Source: Littorina saxatilis
Lineage: Eukaryota; Mollusca; Gastropoda; Littorinimorpha; Littorinidae
DNA: 64,000 nt
NCBI RefSeq assembly: GCF_037325665.1
Contig: NC_090260.1
Span: 47,460,050 to 47,524,049, forward strand
Direction of reading: 5' to 3'
The notes under the pieces were generated by a model. The model saw nothing but the letters and a program-made list of their open reading frames with translations, was not told where the DNA came from and did not search any database. A program made the translations under genes and the position numbers. Position 1 is the first letter of the stretch; the number at the start of each line of letters is the position of its first letter. Positions 33,236-44,955 of this stretch are shown here, one piece after another.

Positions 33236-34115
33236 GTCAAGTTTTGACTAAATGTTTTAACGTAGAGGGGGGAATCGAGACGAGGGTCGTGGTGTATGTG
33301 CGTGCGTGCGTGCGTGTGTGTGTGTGTGTGTCTGTGTGTGTGTGTAGAGCGATTCAGACTAAACTACTGGACCGATCTTTATGAAATTTGACATGAGAGT
33401 TCCTGGGTATGAAATCCCCGAACGTTTTTTTCATTTTTTTGATAAATGTCTTTGATGACGTCATATCCGGCTTTTCGTGAAAGTTGAGGCGGCACTGTCA
33501 CGCCCTCATTTTTCAACCAAATTGGTTGAAATTTTGGTCAAGTAATCTTCGACGAAGCCCGGACTTCGGTATTGCATTTCAGCTTGGTGGCTTAAAAATT
33601 AATTAATGACTTTAGTCATTAAAAATCAGAAAATTGTAAAATAAAATAAAAATTTATAAAACGATCCAAATTTACGTTTATCTTATTCTCCATCATTTTC
33701 TGATTCCAAAAACATATAAATATGTTATATTTGGATTAAAAACAAGCTCTGGAAATTAAATATATAAAAATTATTATCAAAATTAAATTGTCGAAATCAA
33801 TTTAAAAATACTTTCATCTTATTCCTTGTCGGTTCCTGATTCCAAAAACATATAGATATGATATGTTTGGATTAAAAACATGCTCAGAAAGTTAAAATAA
33901 AGAGAGGTACAGAAAAGCGTGCTATCCTTCTCAGCGCAACTACTACCCCGCTCTTCTTGTCAATTTCACTGCCTTTGCCATGAGCGGTGGACTGACGATG
34001 CTACGAGTATACGGTCTTGCTGAAAAATGGCATTGCATTCAGTTTCATTCTGTGAGTTTGACAGCTACTTGACTAAATGTTGTATTTACGTCTTACGCGA
34101 CTTGTTTCAATTCGC
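33236..34115. mobile_element. Dispersed 0.9-kb repeat typical of periwinkle-like snails
   Basis: It starts near tcaagttttgactaaatg and ends near cttacgcgacttg; the two ends share an inverted gactaaatg/catttagtc-type relation. It contains gattccaaaaacatata twice (about 33705, 33840) and a TG microsatellite at about 33305-33348. I recall this repeat from caenogastropod genomic sequence. No coding capacity, so probably non-autonomous. Confidence 0.5.
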
Positions 34116-34339
34116 ATGCCTAATATTTAAGAATAAGAATAATAAGAATAAGAATACTTTATTATCTCATAGAGAAATTCAGGCGTGGTACATAACAATA
34201 GTACAAACAAGACATTGATTTTACATAAAACATATAGCACTATATAACAGGGCAGGTTATAGAAACACCTTCCACATACCTCTCTGGACATTCCTTGCAT
34301 TGTTCTTACGCATTCAGACATGAACACATCCATGTCTCA

Positions 34340-34530
34340 TTTACACATCGCACACATGGACATTCTTATACGCTCAACTTACCCATTCACACATGGACAT
34401 TCCACCACGCTCCACTTACACATTCTTATACGCTCCACTTACACATTCACACATGGGCATTCTTATATGCTCCACTCCCACATGGACATTCGACTACGCC
34501 CACTTACACGTTCACACATGGACATCTTTA
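34340..34530. repeat. Degenerate minisatellite
   Basis: Irregular copies of cacacatggacattc and cttatacgctccacttacac. Confidence 0.8.
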
Positions 34531-35282
34531 AAGCACTGCGCTTACATTCTCGCACACCTGCGCGTATAACGAACTATGGCTAAACATCATTGCAAAATAT
34601 CATAGCATACAATATATTTAATGTTATCATTGTCCTTGTGGTAGGTTAGCTTAAAAAGTAAGTGAGGCGGTCATAGCCAATCACAACTCAGCAAAATGAA
34701 TCAGCTAAGGTCTTTTTCTTCTGCTTTCGATGATCAGCCAAAGTCAAAAGCTACCTGCCCAGACAGCAACATCAGTTTTGATTTAGCTTTCTTATATATG
34801 TCTCCTGGTCACTTGAAGGCAAAGTGTCTCAACTGCTTTAAATCATGCAAAAATATGAAAGTTGCAAACCATCCAAATATAGGTGTTATATTCACCACAG
34901 ATTGTCAAAAATCATTTTGTGTTTTGTAATAAAAAGAACAATTACACATGAGAATGCAGAAACTGATGCTGACAAAACCTGCAACTGTTTTGTTATGTTG
35001 CAATCGGACATTTCCGAACAGTAGACTTCCACTACATGGTTTTTGTGGTCCAAAGAATGAGATAGCGATATACGCATTTCTAGATGTGTGGGGGTAGTGT
35101 TGAGGCTGCGGCAACAACAAACAAACATAAAAATTCAAGTTTTGCCCAAAGTCACTTTTAAAGGGAAGCAACTGACTTTTCTTCCTCTTGACTTAGAGAT
35201 AAAACGTGGTTATTCCCCTTTGCACACGATTCCTTGAACCACTAAGCCTATGTTCCTGTGGTCGCAGGGTGTGTGTATGTTC
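34531..35282. other. Non-coding stretch
   Basis: An open plus-strand stretch at 34696-34929 (77 codons from ATG) has no recognised motif and no visible splice context. Not called as a gene. Confidence 0.35.
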
Positions 35283-37521
35283 TTTTTTTTTTTTTTTGTT
35301 TGTTGTGGACAACGCCTTTATTTTCAAATTTTGCAATTATGAAAAAAGTGCATAGTGTAAAGGGTATTATGAAACACGAAGTTTCATTTCATTTTTAAAC
35401 ATGAATGTTAAATTTACGGGAGTACCATATCTAAATTTGCTAATGCACATTTTAGCAATAAGAACTAAATGGTTAATGATATCTAGACACACGTTGCCTG
35501 CATTTTCAACACAAACAACCCCAAGTAGTACAGATTTTGCGTTAAGTTTAACACGTACACCAGTTTTATCTAGTATAGTGTTTTCGACGTGTTTCCATAA
35601 AGGCTTAACTTTACTACAATCATAGAAAAAATGTTCGATGTAGTCTCTTTCGTGTGTGCAGTATGGACAATATTCACTGTCGGACAGTCCCATTTTTTGT
35701 AGAAGAATGTTTGTGGGATAGATGTTGTGAACAATTTTCCAGTGCAATTCTCGTAGTCTTGATTCTTTTGTTGCGTTTTTTGCTATAGACCAGCATGTTT
35801 CATTGACGTCAAAATTAAATGTATTTTTCCAAAATAAAACAGAACAGGGAGTGGAATACTTCGTCTTTACAATAAATTGCCTAATCAGGTTTGCAATCGT
35901 ATGGTTCGTACCGTTAAAGGCTAAATAGTGTTGTTCGTTAATATCAGATGTAACAAACTCTGGGTTGTTTCTCAAGTATTTGGAGACAGCGGCTCTAACG
36001 ACCAGGTATTCCAGATAGAGATTTGGCGAGGGCCCTAAAATTTCATTTACCATTTCAAATGGCATAATAGTATTGTTGTGCAACACATCATTCACATATG
36101 TAAACCCTTTCTGAGCCCATTTCTGATAATAAATAACCTGATTCTGGTAGACTATACCACTATTATTCCAAAGACACGTCATTTTTAACGATCCATGCCA
36201 TGGAGTTTTACTATAATCTAGCCATGTCGAGGCAACATGTTACCAAAAAACAGACTTAATCTGATGAAAGCCTTTGAATTTTTTGTTCCTATAGTAGTAC
36301 TAAAACAAGCTAAGTTCCTTCCAAAAGATTGAAATGTTCCTCTTGGTATCCATGTCCTCGTGCCATTCACATCCTTACTCGACAGTTTAATAAACCATTG
36401 ACACAGGAATGAGTCTTGCATCACCTTGATATCTATCATATTTACCCCGCCCTGGTCTGTGTTACTGTTGACTACTACCCTTTTCACCTTTTCAAATGCT
36501 TTCTTATTACAGTCCCGTTTCCTCCACAAAAACCTATACAGTAGAGTGTTGATTTCTTTCAGCACCTTATCTGGCAAGCAGATGGACTGTAACACATACA
36601 CAAACTGTGATAACAAAAAACTCTTAATTACGCATATTTTTCCGAGAATACCCAGATTTCGTTTTTCCCAGTTTAGAATTATTCTTTTAACTTTATAGCG
36701 ATTTTTTCTTGCCAGTTCATCTCAATTTCGGATGCGCTTTTAGCGTTTGAGAAGTAAACTCCTAAGATTTTTATCTGGTTTACGCGTTTAAAGCCAAAAT
36801 CATCCATGTTTTCATTTCTTTTGGAACCAATCAACATCATTTCGAACTTGTGCATGTTTAACTTAAGACATGTCATGATATTAAAGTAAATTGCTCCAGT
36901 ATTTCTAAAACACAGTTAATGTCTTCTTCGTCTCTTAGAAACATGGTGATGTCATCAGCATATAACAATACTTTTGATATGTTGTCTGCTACGTTTAGCC
37001 CTTTTAGCTCTACACTCTGTCTAAAACGAATCGCTAGGAGTTCTACACCGATCACGAAGGCCAGAGGTGAGAAAGGACACCCCTGACGAATCCCGGAATT
37101 CACTTCAAAGTCTTCGGAAAGCCACCCGTTATAGCCAATACAACTTCTTGTATTAGCAAAAAGAACTTGGACCCACTGAACAAAGTCTAGACCGAAGCCT
37201 AGCCTTCTAAAGGCACTAAGCATGTTTTTTTTGGAAATAGAGTCAAAAGCAGCCTGAAAATCGAGTGCTAATAGTACACCAGGTTTTTCTTTAAGTCTGA
37301 AATATTCAATTACATCATGAATTGTTCTTAAATGAGCACTAACGTTCCGACCTTTTATATAACCCAACTGGTCCTCGTGTACAACGCTATCTATAACAGT
37401 ACATAGTCGATTCGCTAAACATTTTGCTAACACTTTGTAATCTGCATTTGTCAGTGAAATTGGCCTCCAGTTAGAGAGTTTGTCTTTCGGGAGGTTTTTC
37501 CCTTTATGAATAAGGGTTAAC

Positions 37522-38252
37522 CATACCTGTCAAGTCCTACGCATTCTGCGTAATTCTTACGGTTTTTCAGTGTTTTTTGGGTCCTACGTCGTATACCTCA
37601 AACCATACGCATTTTTAGCATTTAAAAAAAAAAAAAAAAAAATTTTTTCTTTTTTTTCTGGCATGGACTGCCGTTCATTCCTTTCTGAGGAGGAGCTTGC
37701 ACCAGCCACACAACAGAAGTTCTGGCATGATGTGCGCCAGTTCTATGTGGCCTGTGTGAGGAAAATGTTGAATAAATTTCCATTTGGCAGTGAAACCCTG
37801 CAACAGCTTCAAGTGCTGGATCACAGTCTGGGAGCTGACACACTGACTGCCTTCTTGCAGGTCAAAATTAACTCTGAGGCATGCTGCCATGATTTTAAGG
37901 TGACTGGCAGCATGATTGACAAAGCAAAGATTTGCACAGATGAATACAACAAAGAACACAAGTGACAAATGACAAGTGAGAAAAAAATGAACGAACAAGA
38001 GTGCAGTGTAAATGTATTACATGTAGTGGTAAATAAAGAGCAGTTTGTGTAGAAAGGAATTTATCATATGTGTTTTACTTTTAGTTTGCGAAAAACAATC
38101 TGATTGGTTTAGTGTGTATGCGTGAGAAGTTGAATTTGTGCGTTTAACCACATCCTGATCCACGCATTAACTATGGTTTTTGATCCCCAACTATGGTTTC
38201 TTATGCCATTTACTATGGTCAGAGGCCAAAAGTACTTGACAGGTACTGTATG
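37522..38252 (+). mobile_element. 731-bp hAT-like element inside the LINE
   Basis: Ends catac-ctgtcaagt and acttgacagg-tactgtatg form an imperfect inverted repeat, and the LINE target gttaac is duplicated at 37516-37521 and 38253-38258. It holds the end of a hAT-type transposase, so it is an internally deleted derivative. Confidence 0.75.
37663..37965 (+). pseudogene. C-terminal fragment of a hAT-type transposase
   Basis: About 100 residues from ATG 37663: SFLSEEELAPATQQKFWHDV, then YVACVRKMLNKFPFGSETLQ and VLDHSLG. The 'KML.KFPFG...L..L.VLD' pattern is common near the C-terminus of ZNF862-like hAT-derived proteins, before the dimerisation region. The N-terminal and catalytic parts are missing. 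Confidence 0.6.
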
Positions 38253-38434
38253 GTTAACACAGCCGCCGTTTGTGAGTGCGACAAGTGACCGTTTTGAAAC
38301 GACGCATTATAGGAGTGAACAACAAGGCCCTTTAACTTGACCCAGAAAAATTTCAGAAATTCAGTTGTAAGACCGTCAGTGCCAGGAGATGAGCCGTTAT
38401 TTAACTTACTTAGCGCCCTAGAGGCCTCTTCAAC

Positions 38435-38790
38435 GTGTGAGTTTAGATAGAGCGGACAGCGTCAGATAAACTCTATTTAAACGAGACAGATTAGCCGCGG
38501 GTGGAGGAGGAGGATGTTAGATACTTGAGGTAGGCCTAAAGGGATCAGTGTTGGCAGGTAGGGAAGAGAGGGTAGTAAAGCAGGATATCAACACTTAGGC
38601 CCGTAATTAGAAAGAGAGGGGAGAGGAGGACTTGTGAAAGTCAAGGAGAATAGCCCAGCCGCAATGTCCATGTTGCCGGGGGGCTTGCACGTGTGATGCA
38701 TCAGCGGGGGTCTATAAGAACGGGAGAGCAACACATTGTGGTCAGTCCTTACCAGCGTGGCGCAGCGGGCATATGCCAACTATTTCTTAC
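38435..38790 (+). repeat. Split direct repeat A1
   Basis: 356 bp, begins gtgtgagtttagatagagcg; nearly identical to 49324-49679. It contains the start of the gag-like ORF. Confidence 0.93.
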
Positions 38791-39663
38791 TGCAATATGG
38801 ACTTCGAATTTGGAGCGTGGGCAACAGATCTGCCTTTAACGGTGGTTAAAGTTCTCCAGGATGAGGAGTTGAACACCCTCAATGTGCTGAGAAATGCGAC
38901 TGCCCAGGATTTGGAGGGCCTGGGTCTCAAGCGTGGCCACTACGTAGCGCTGAGAGTAGCAGTGGCGGCCCTGCAAAAGCGAAGCGGGGGAGGGCCACTA
39001 TCCCAGCGGGTGACTGAGGAAAAAAGCGTGGAACCACTCCAGGGACTGTTAGGCGGCTTGTCACTGCAGCCAACAGGTGAGACCTCCTATCTCTCCATTC
39101 TGGATTTTGTGCCGGGGTCGATGGCGGCCGAGGAAGAGGTGACACTCGGGGGAGGTGTCATCCTAAAACTCAACCAGAGACCAAAACTTGACAAAGTCTC
39201 CCCCTGCCACTGGATTGTGGCAAACGCACGCATCATGGCGAAGTTGAGTGCTGAGAAGCCCGGGTTTGACTCGACCGCCTACCTCCGGTACACAGAGATG
39301 ATAGGCGAGCTGGGGGCCAGATACTTGTGGCAGTCGGTGCTTCTGTACGACGACGAGTACAGAAGGCGCCAGTCGTCCAGCGGATTCAAGTGGGGAACCC
39401 CCAACCCCCACCTGTCCACGGTGATCCTGCGGGACCGGCTCCAGCATGGCGTCCAAGACAACAAGGGCGGCAAGGCTACGACGGCCAGCGGCGGTTCCCG
39501 GCGACCAGCGGGACCCAACGGGAAGGAAGTGTGCTTATTGTATACCAACAAAGGCGACTGTCCCTATGGGTCCTGCTGCAGATTCCTATACGTCTGCGAC
39601 ACCTGCGGCATGGGCCACCCCGGCAAGGACCACAAAGTGACAGCTACCACCTCCCCAGCCTAG
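38773..39663 (+). CDS. Gag-like ORF of the tyrosine-recombinase retrotransposon
   Basis: 296 codons. The N-terminal part has a helical, SAM-like stretch (VKVLQDEELNTLNVLRNAT); the C-terminus has a Cys/His cluster (GDCPYGSCC, CDTCGMGHPGKDH) like the zinc-binding end of DIRS-group ORF1 proteins. It presumably packages element RNA. Listed as part of a fossil element. Confidence 0.7.
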   Translation: MPTISYCNMDFEFGAWATDLPLTVVKVLQDEELNTLNVLRNATAQDLEGLGLKRGHYVALRVAVAALQKRSGGGPLSQRVTEEKSVEPLQGLLGGLSLQPTGETSYLSILDFVPGSMAAEEEVTLGGGVILKLNQRPKLDKVSPCHWIVANARIMAKLSAEKPGFDSTAYLRYTEMIGELGARYLWQSVLLYDDEYRRRQSSSGFKWGTPNPHLSTVILRDRLQHGVQDNKGGKATTASGGSRRPAGPNGKEVCLLYTNKGDCPYGSCCRFLYVCDTCGMGHPGKDHKVTATTSPA

Positions 39664-39786
39664 GACACAGCGCAACGAATTGCCGACAAAACGGTAGGCC
39701 CCACCTTCAACAGCCCGTTCCCTCAGCTAGATTCCAATAAGTGCGAATTTCTCGGAAATAGTGATTCCATTAATGCTAAATCTCAA

Positions 39787-41364
39787 ATGTGGCACAAGGT
39801 GCTAGAAGGCGATCACGACAAAACCTTTTTATTAGATGGCATAAGAAACGGTTTCCGTGTAACAGAAGAGAGTAGGGCAGGCGTACTAGACGTAGAGCAA
39901 ACAAACCATAGGTCATCGAACGAACACCATAAAGCTGTGGAAAAAGAGCTATTAGATCAGATAGAAAAAGGTTATTACATTGTTGCTAGTAGAAAACCAA
40001 CTGTGGTAAGCGCTATCGCTGCGATTCCCAAGGATGATGGCAGCATCAGGTTGATCCATGACGCTAGCAAACCCACAGGTAGGGCAATGAACGACTATTC
40101 TATACCTGAGTCAGCTAAATTTCAAACCGTATCTGACGCGTGCGCCCTAGCGAAGACAGGGTATTGGTGTGCAAAAGTAGACTTGCAGTCCGCCTATCGG
40201 TCAGTATGCATCAGTCCGGACGATTATTGTATGACTGGGCTGAAATGGCATTTCACAGGTGAAAAGAAACCTACTTATCTCTTTGACAGTCGGCTGCCTT
40301 TTGGCAGCAACGTAGGGCCATCACACTTCCATCGCCTGTCGCAAGCTATTCGCAGATGCATGGCACGGAAAGGCATGCCAGGTGTGTTAGCGTATATTGA
40401 TGATTTTCTTCTGGTAGCAGCTACCAGACAAGAGTGCAATGACATGTTACTGTCTTTAATTAGATTATTGAGGGAACTGGGTTTCAACATTAGCTGGAAG
40501 AAGGTGGTGGGGCCTACTCAACGTATCACGTTTCTCGGTGTCGACATCGACACGCGAAACAACACCCTGTCACTTGGAAGTGACAAGTTGCAGCAACTGC
40601 GGCAGCGACTCCTCCAGATCCGAGGAAAGAAGCGCGCGACAAAAACTCAGCTACAAAGCATAGCGGGGTCCCTTAATTGGGCCTGTCAGGCTGTCAGAGG
40701 AGGAAAATTCTTTCTGCGGCGGATACTGGACACGATTAAACCCCTTCAGCAGCAGCGACACAAAGCGAAACTATCTGGCGAATTTCATAAGGATGTACAA
40801 TGGTGGCTTTCTTTTATGCATGTATTTAACGGCACAGTATATTATTTTCACAATGCAAAACAGCATGTTCATGTAGATGCATGTAATATTGCAGCGGGTG
40901 CCTTTTGGCAAGGTGACTGGCAGTACACCATCTTTGAAAAAGACATGCAGGCAGCAAAGGAGCTACATATTAACTATAAAGAAGTGTGCGCTGTGGTGCA
41001 AGCAGTGACACGATGGGCTCCGATGTGGTGCGGACAAGAAGTGATTATTCATACCGATAGTACTGTCGCAAAAGCTATCATTAATAAGGGCAGATCGACT
41101 AATAAGTATGTGAACAGTCTGCTCCGTAAAATGGCGTGGGAATGTGCAAAAGTGAACTGCAAAATCGCGGCGATACATGTGGCTGGTAGTGTAAACATCA
41201 TGGCTGACACAATTTCCCACCTCCATGAGCCCAGACGGCGCGAAGACTTAGTGCGTCTGTTGACATTCTGGCACCGGGGGAGACCCCCCGACATCAACCT
41301 GTGTGACCATATGTCTGACCAAGCCCTGTTGTTTCTTGTTTTTCAGACCAGCAGCCCCCATTAG
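39787..41364 (+). CDS. Reverse transcriptase-RNase H ORF of the same retrotransposon
   Basis: 525 codons. The reverse-transcriptase blocks DDGSIRLIHDASKP, KVDLQSAYRSV, RLPFGSNVGP and LAYIDDFLLVA (YIDD box) are followed by an RNase H-like region with HVDACNIAAGAFW, IHTDSTVAKAIIN and HVAGSVNIMAD. This is the order found in DIRS/Ngaro elements. Part of a fossil element. Confidence 0.85.
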   Translation: MWHKVLEGDHDKTFLLDGIRNGFRVTEESRAGVLDVEQTNHRSSNEHHKAVEKELLDQIEKGYYIVASRKPTVVSAIAAIPKDDGSIRLIHDASKPTGRAMNDYSIPESAKFQTVSDACALAKTGYWCAKVDLQSAYRSVCISPDDYCMTGLKWHFTGEKKPTYLFDSRLPFGSNVGPSHFHRLSQAIRRCMARKGMPGVLAYIDDFLLVAATRQECNDMLLSLIRLLRELGFNISWKKVVGPTQRITFLGVDIDTRNNTLSLGSDKLQQLRQRLLQIRGKKRATKTQLQSIAGSLNWACQAVRGGKFFLRRILDTIKPLQQQRHKAKLSGEFHKDVQWWLSFMHVFNGTVYYFHNAKQHVHVDACNIAAGAFWQGDWQYTIFEKDMQAAKELHINYKEVCAVVQAVTRWAPMWCGQEVIIHTDSTVAKAIINKGRSTNKYVNSLLRKMAWECAKVNCKIAAIHVAGSVNIMADTISHLHEPRRREDLVRLLTFWHRGRPPDINLCDHMSDQALLFLVFQTSSPH

Positions 41365-41652
41365 GGGCGCAACTGACTGCAAAGTGTTGGATTACAGAGC
41401 AAGTGCCATTTCTGATAACACTAGGAAGACTTACCGCATCCACCTTACCTCGTATTTACGTTTCTGTGGGGAGATGGACATAATGCCAGTGCCTGTGAAC
41501 GAGCAGACTGTTGCGCAATACGCAGCGTACCTAGCCCGAGGTTTGAAACCGTCCTCCATCAAGCAATACATCAACATTATTCGCATTCTTCACCTTGAAA
41601 GCGGCGTGCCGCACCCATTCAGGGACTCGTGGTACGTCCAGACAACACTTAA

Positions 41653-42645
41653 AGCTGTGGTCTATTTATGACTTTCCGGGGCTACGAGGTTGAAAAATAG
41701 GGATAAAATCATGTACAGAATTCTGTACAGCAAACACTACCTGAAACCCCACCTATAGGGCGTGTATGACCTTGAGAGCCTCAGTCAACGCTTGGATTTT
41801 GCAGTGGTAACATCCGGTTTGCTCTCTAAGAGCTAAGCATATTTGTCAAGAAGGATCGAGCAGAAAAAATTAACGACTTGGCACGGATTCGAACTCAAGG
41901 CCTCGGGGCCTCGAAATGTCTGGGCCGATGTCTTAACCGCTAGGCCACTCCACCAGTGTTGTCAAAGATAAAACAAATTGATAATTTTATATCTTTCTAC
42001 GCTTGAAGTACCATTCATGCGTTGCAAAAACGTAAAAATTGCCATTAAAATTTGCCTTTATTTGCAAACATGTTTCTCGGAATCGCAGTACATGTTTACA
42101 CCCTCATGCTACACGACATTCGCGCCATGCAAATAGCTGCAATATCTCTATTTACAACATGCAAGAAAAATGACATGAACAGTAATTGAATCTCTCCAAA
42201 GCTCTGTGCAGTTGAAAACAGACATCTAAGAAATAGTTATACATATATTCACTTCTGAACAATGGGCGGATAGAGGTATAAATCATGCTGCTTCAAGAAT
42301 AACATAACATGAATTCATATGAATGTTTTTCCTTCTTATTCTCAATTGGCGCAGTAGCCTAGTGGTTAAGTCATGAGACACGACGTCTCGAGGTCGAAAG
42401 TTCGAATCTGCGCAGGGGCGTTTATTTTTTCCCCTTGATCTCTCTTGAAGATAAAATATGATCAGTTTTGAGAGAGCAAACCGGATGTTATCCCTGCAAA
42501 ATTCAAGCGTTGACTGAAGCTCTCAAGGTCATACACGCCGTATAGGTGGGGTTTCGGGTAGCGTTTGCTGTACAGAATTATGTACATGATTGTATCCCTA
42601 TTTTTCAACCTCGTAGCCCCGGAAAGTCATAAATAGACCACAGCT
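41653..42645. mobile_element. TTAA-flanked fold-back element with tRNA-like inner arms
   Basis: TTAA stands at both edges (41649-41652, 42646-42649). The two arms, about 300 bp each, are inverted copies starting agctgtggtctatttatgac. At the inner end of each arm is a tRNA-like sequence: minus strand at about 41885-41950 (A box tggcctagcgg, B box gagttcgaatcc) and plus strand at about 42350-42418 (tagcctagtgg, aagttcgaatct), so both would be transcribed outward. The centre is AT-rich. No coding sequence. Confidence 0.75.
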
Positions 42646-42650
42646 TTAAG

Positions 42651-43639
42651 GTATTAGAACACACCTGACAGTACGCTGGAGTAGCCTCCCTTCCCGGATT
42701 TAGAACGCGTTTCGTGTCGTAACAGATTATCCACTTATTAGCCATATCCGTATGCAAAATAATGAAATAAACATTAGGAAATGTCAGAAGTTTACAACTA
42801 TCGACATTCTCTATCAGTGCAATAAAAAACAATCGTTAGAACTTGCATTTACGACATGTCGTGCGTGAGAACGTGTCACTGTAAACAAGCACTTCTTGCC
42901 TGGCTGAAGAACCATACGAGTCAATCTAAAACAGACTGACAAGTAATGGAAAGCAGTCTGCGGATAAACATAACAAACTGCTGATGAAAAAGTGTGTTCG
43001 TCCCTGCTCTGGATAAAAGACATTGGACTGATGACAACGTGGCAGCGTTCACGCGAACAGATTTTTTTCAGATTATCGCTTCTACATTTTATTGCACGTA
43101 CTTGGGGCAGATCAGAATTTCACACAGTGGAAGATGACAAATTGGTCTTGTGAGTTGAGAACCACATGTTCTTTGCCGACAGAAATCACGATGGGACAAG
43201 ATGCAGATTGTGTTGAAGAGATGTTTGCAGATTATCGCATCTACATTTTATTGCTCAGATCAATGCACGAAGTTGGGGTAGATCTGAATTTCGCAATGCC
43301 GGAAGACGACAAATCGGTCTTTTGAGTTGAGAACCACATGTTCTTTGGCGGCAGAAATCACTATGGGACAAGATGAGGATTGTGTTGAGGAGGTTAATAC
43401 TGACTGACTTTAGATGAAGAGTTCCTAGACCTGGTTTTTGTAGAGAGGCATCATGATGATATCCTGTGTTTTTTTAACGTTCTTGGTGACAACGCGCCAG
43501 AATCGCACGAAGATCGAACTCTCGAAGAAAACAAGTTTATCGCAGAACATCGGAAATGTGAAAGTATTACTCTTCCTGTCTGATCAGTCTCCCCGTTAAA
43601 TCTACAGGCTACATTATTTATCAGGTAACTTACCAAACC
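42651..43639. other. Unassigned sequence in the TTAA-bounded segment
   Basis: Contains a diverged direct duplication of about 170 bp (ttgagttgagaaccacatgttc at about 43150 and 43323; 'gattatcgc(t/a)tctacatttta' at 43072 and 43231). No gene is seen. Confidence 0.45.
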
Positions 43640-44905
43640 GGAGTGTGAAGGAGGCAGTGTTGACATAGTTTACATGGACTTCATGAAGGCATTCGACACT
43701 GTTCCACATGCAAGACTGATCGCGAAGGTTGAAGCGCATGGAATTCATGGTAACGTCCTTAACTGGATACGCAACTTTCTAGCGGACAGGCATCAGCAAG
43801 TGATTGTGAACGGTACACACTCAGACAAAGCGCCAGTCACCAGTGGAATCCCCCAGGGAAGTGTATTGGGCCCTCTGCTCTTCACCCTGTACATAAACGA
43901 CTTGCCTAGCCAAGTCACCAGCTCTGTGAAGTTGTTTGCTGACGACACCAAGCTATATACACGTACTGACGTGCCCTCAGGACCTGTTGTCATGCAGGAA
44001 GATCTGGACAAGCTACAAGAGTGGTCTGACAACTGGCTCCTCAAGTTCCACCCAAAGAAGTGTAGTGTCCTTAAGCTAGGCAAACAACACACAGAGACCA
44101 GCTATCACATGAAAGGGAGATCCGAAAGTGGTGAGGAGGTTAGCATCACTCTAGAAGAAAGCGAAACGGAGAAAGACCTTGGTGTACTTGTAGACAATCG
44201 CCTGAGTTTCAAGGGACATGTTGCACAAGCAACTGCGAAGGCAAACAAAACCTTAGGCATCATCAGGAGATCGTTTGAGCATCTGGATAGGGAGGTGTTT
44301 GTACAACTCTACAAGAGTCTTGTCAGGCCAATCCTTGAATATGGGCATTCAGTATGGCAGCCACAGCAGAAACTGCTGTGCAAGGAAATAGAGGACGTAC
44401 AGAGAAGGGCTACCAAACTGATATCGGCTCTCAGTGAGAAAACTTACCCAGAACGACTTGCTGTACTCAAACTACCGAGTCTCGAACACAGGCGTCTCCG
44501 AGGTGACATGATCGACCTCTACAAGTATATGCATGGGATCTACGACACAGGCAACCCGAATTTCCAGCTGACCGAAACCAAAGACACTAGGGGAAACAGC
44601 CTCAAGTTGTACAAACCATTTTGTAGGCTGAACGTTCGGAGCTGCTTCTTCGCAGAAAGGGTGATTCCTCACTGGAACAGTCTGCCAGAAACAGTTGTGA
44701 CAGCACCATCAGTGAACAGTTTCAAAGGAAGGCTGGACAATTTCTGGGCAGACAGACCAGAGAAATTCTCGCCAACGTGCTACCAATAACCGCCCGCGCA
44801 TGCCACCAACAAAAGTGTTATTGGAGTACTATTCGACAGGATCGATGAACAGGCCTAAGGCCTTAAACATCGCAAGTTCAAGTTCAAGTTCAAGTTCAAG
44901 TGTGT
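43640..44905 (+). mobile_element. 5'-truncated CR1/L2-like LINE
   Basis: It begins mid reverse transcriptase (frame open just before 43674) and ends with a short (aagttc)n repeat (44873-44900), the microsatellite-like 3' terminus usual for CR1/L2-type elements. No target duplication found by eye. Confidence 0.8.
43674..44789 (+). CDS. LINE reverse transcriptase fragment (CR1/L2-like)
   Basis: 371 codons open to the stop. Blocks are MDFMKAFDTVPHARL, SGIPQGSVLGPLLFTLYIND, KLFADDTKLYT (FADD box), then WSDNWLLKFHPKKC and DLGVLVDNRLSFKGHV. The C-terminal part has SLVRPILEYGHSVWQP, RRATKLI, LPSLEHRRLRGD and RSCFFAERVIPHWNSLPE, which is standard in CR1/L2/Jockey-group ORF2. The endonuclease and early reverse-transcriptase blocks are missing. 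The open frame suggests a fairly recent copy. Confidence 0.88.
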   Translation: MDFMKAFDTVPHARLIAKVEAHGIHGNVLNWIRNFLADRHQQVIVNGTHSDKAPVTSGIPQGSVLGPLLFTLYINDLPSQVTSSVKLFADDTKLYTRTDVPSGPVVMQEDLDKLQEWSDNWLLKFHPKKCSVLKLGKQHTETSYHMKGRSESGEEVSITLEESETEKDLGVLVDNRLSFKGHVAQATAKANKTLGIIRRSFEHLDREVFVQLYKSLVRPILEYGHSVWQPQQKLLCKEIEDVQRRATKLISALSEKTYPERLAVLKLPSLEHRRLRGDMIDLYKYMHGIYDTGNPNFQLTETKDTRGNSLKLYKPFCRLNVRSCFFAERVIPHWNSLPETVVTAPSVNSFKGRLDNFWADRPEKFSPTCYQ

Positions 44906-44955
44906 GTGTGTGTGTGTCAGTGTCAGTGTGTGTGTGTGTGTGTGTGCGTGCGTGC
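44873..44955. repeat. (aagttc)n LINE tail followed by TG-rich microsatellite
   Basis: Four to five aagttc units then (tg)n interrupted by tcag and cg variants. Confidence 0.9.

Larger units (their letters stand above)
35367..38434 (-). pseudogene. LINE ORF2 C-terminal part: reverse transcriptase and CCHC tail
   Basis: From 38434 the frame reads EEASRALSKLNNGSSPGTDG, then (past the hAT-like insert) NLPKDKLSNWRPISLTNADY, LALDFQAAFDSISKKNM, SGIRQGCPFSPLAF and LLYADDITMFL (YADD box). Downstream are KILGVYFS and the C-terminal ELHWKIVHNIYPTN with CPYCTHERDYIEHFFYDC, the CCHC-like tail typical of L1/Tx1 elements. At least three frameshifts (near 36875, 36700 and 36235) break it. It ends at the stop at 35367. 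Confidence 0.88.

Noticed and set aside
34696-34929. 77-codon open frame with ATG
   Set aside because: No recognised motif, no splice context and no homologue in the window; too short to support.
38773-41364. Host gene or integrated virus
   Set aside because: The RT-RNase H order, recombinase region and split direct repeats identify a DIRS/Ngaro-type retroelement; no envelope or LTRs are present.
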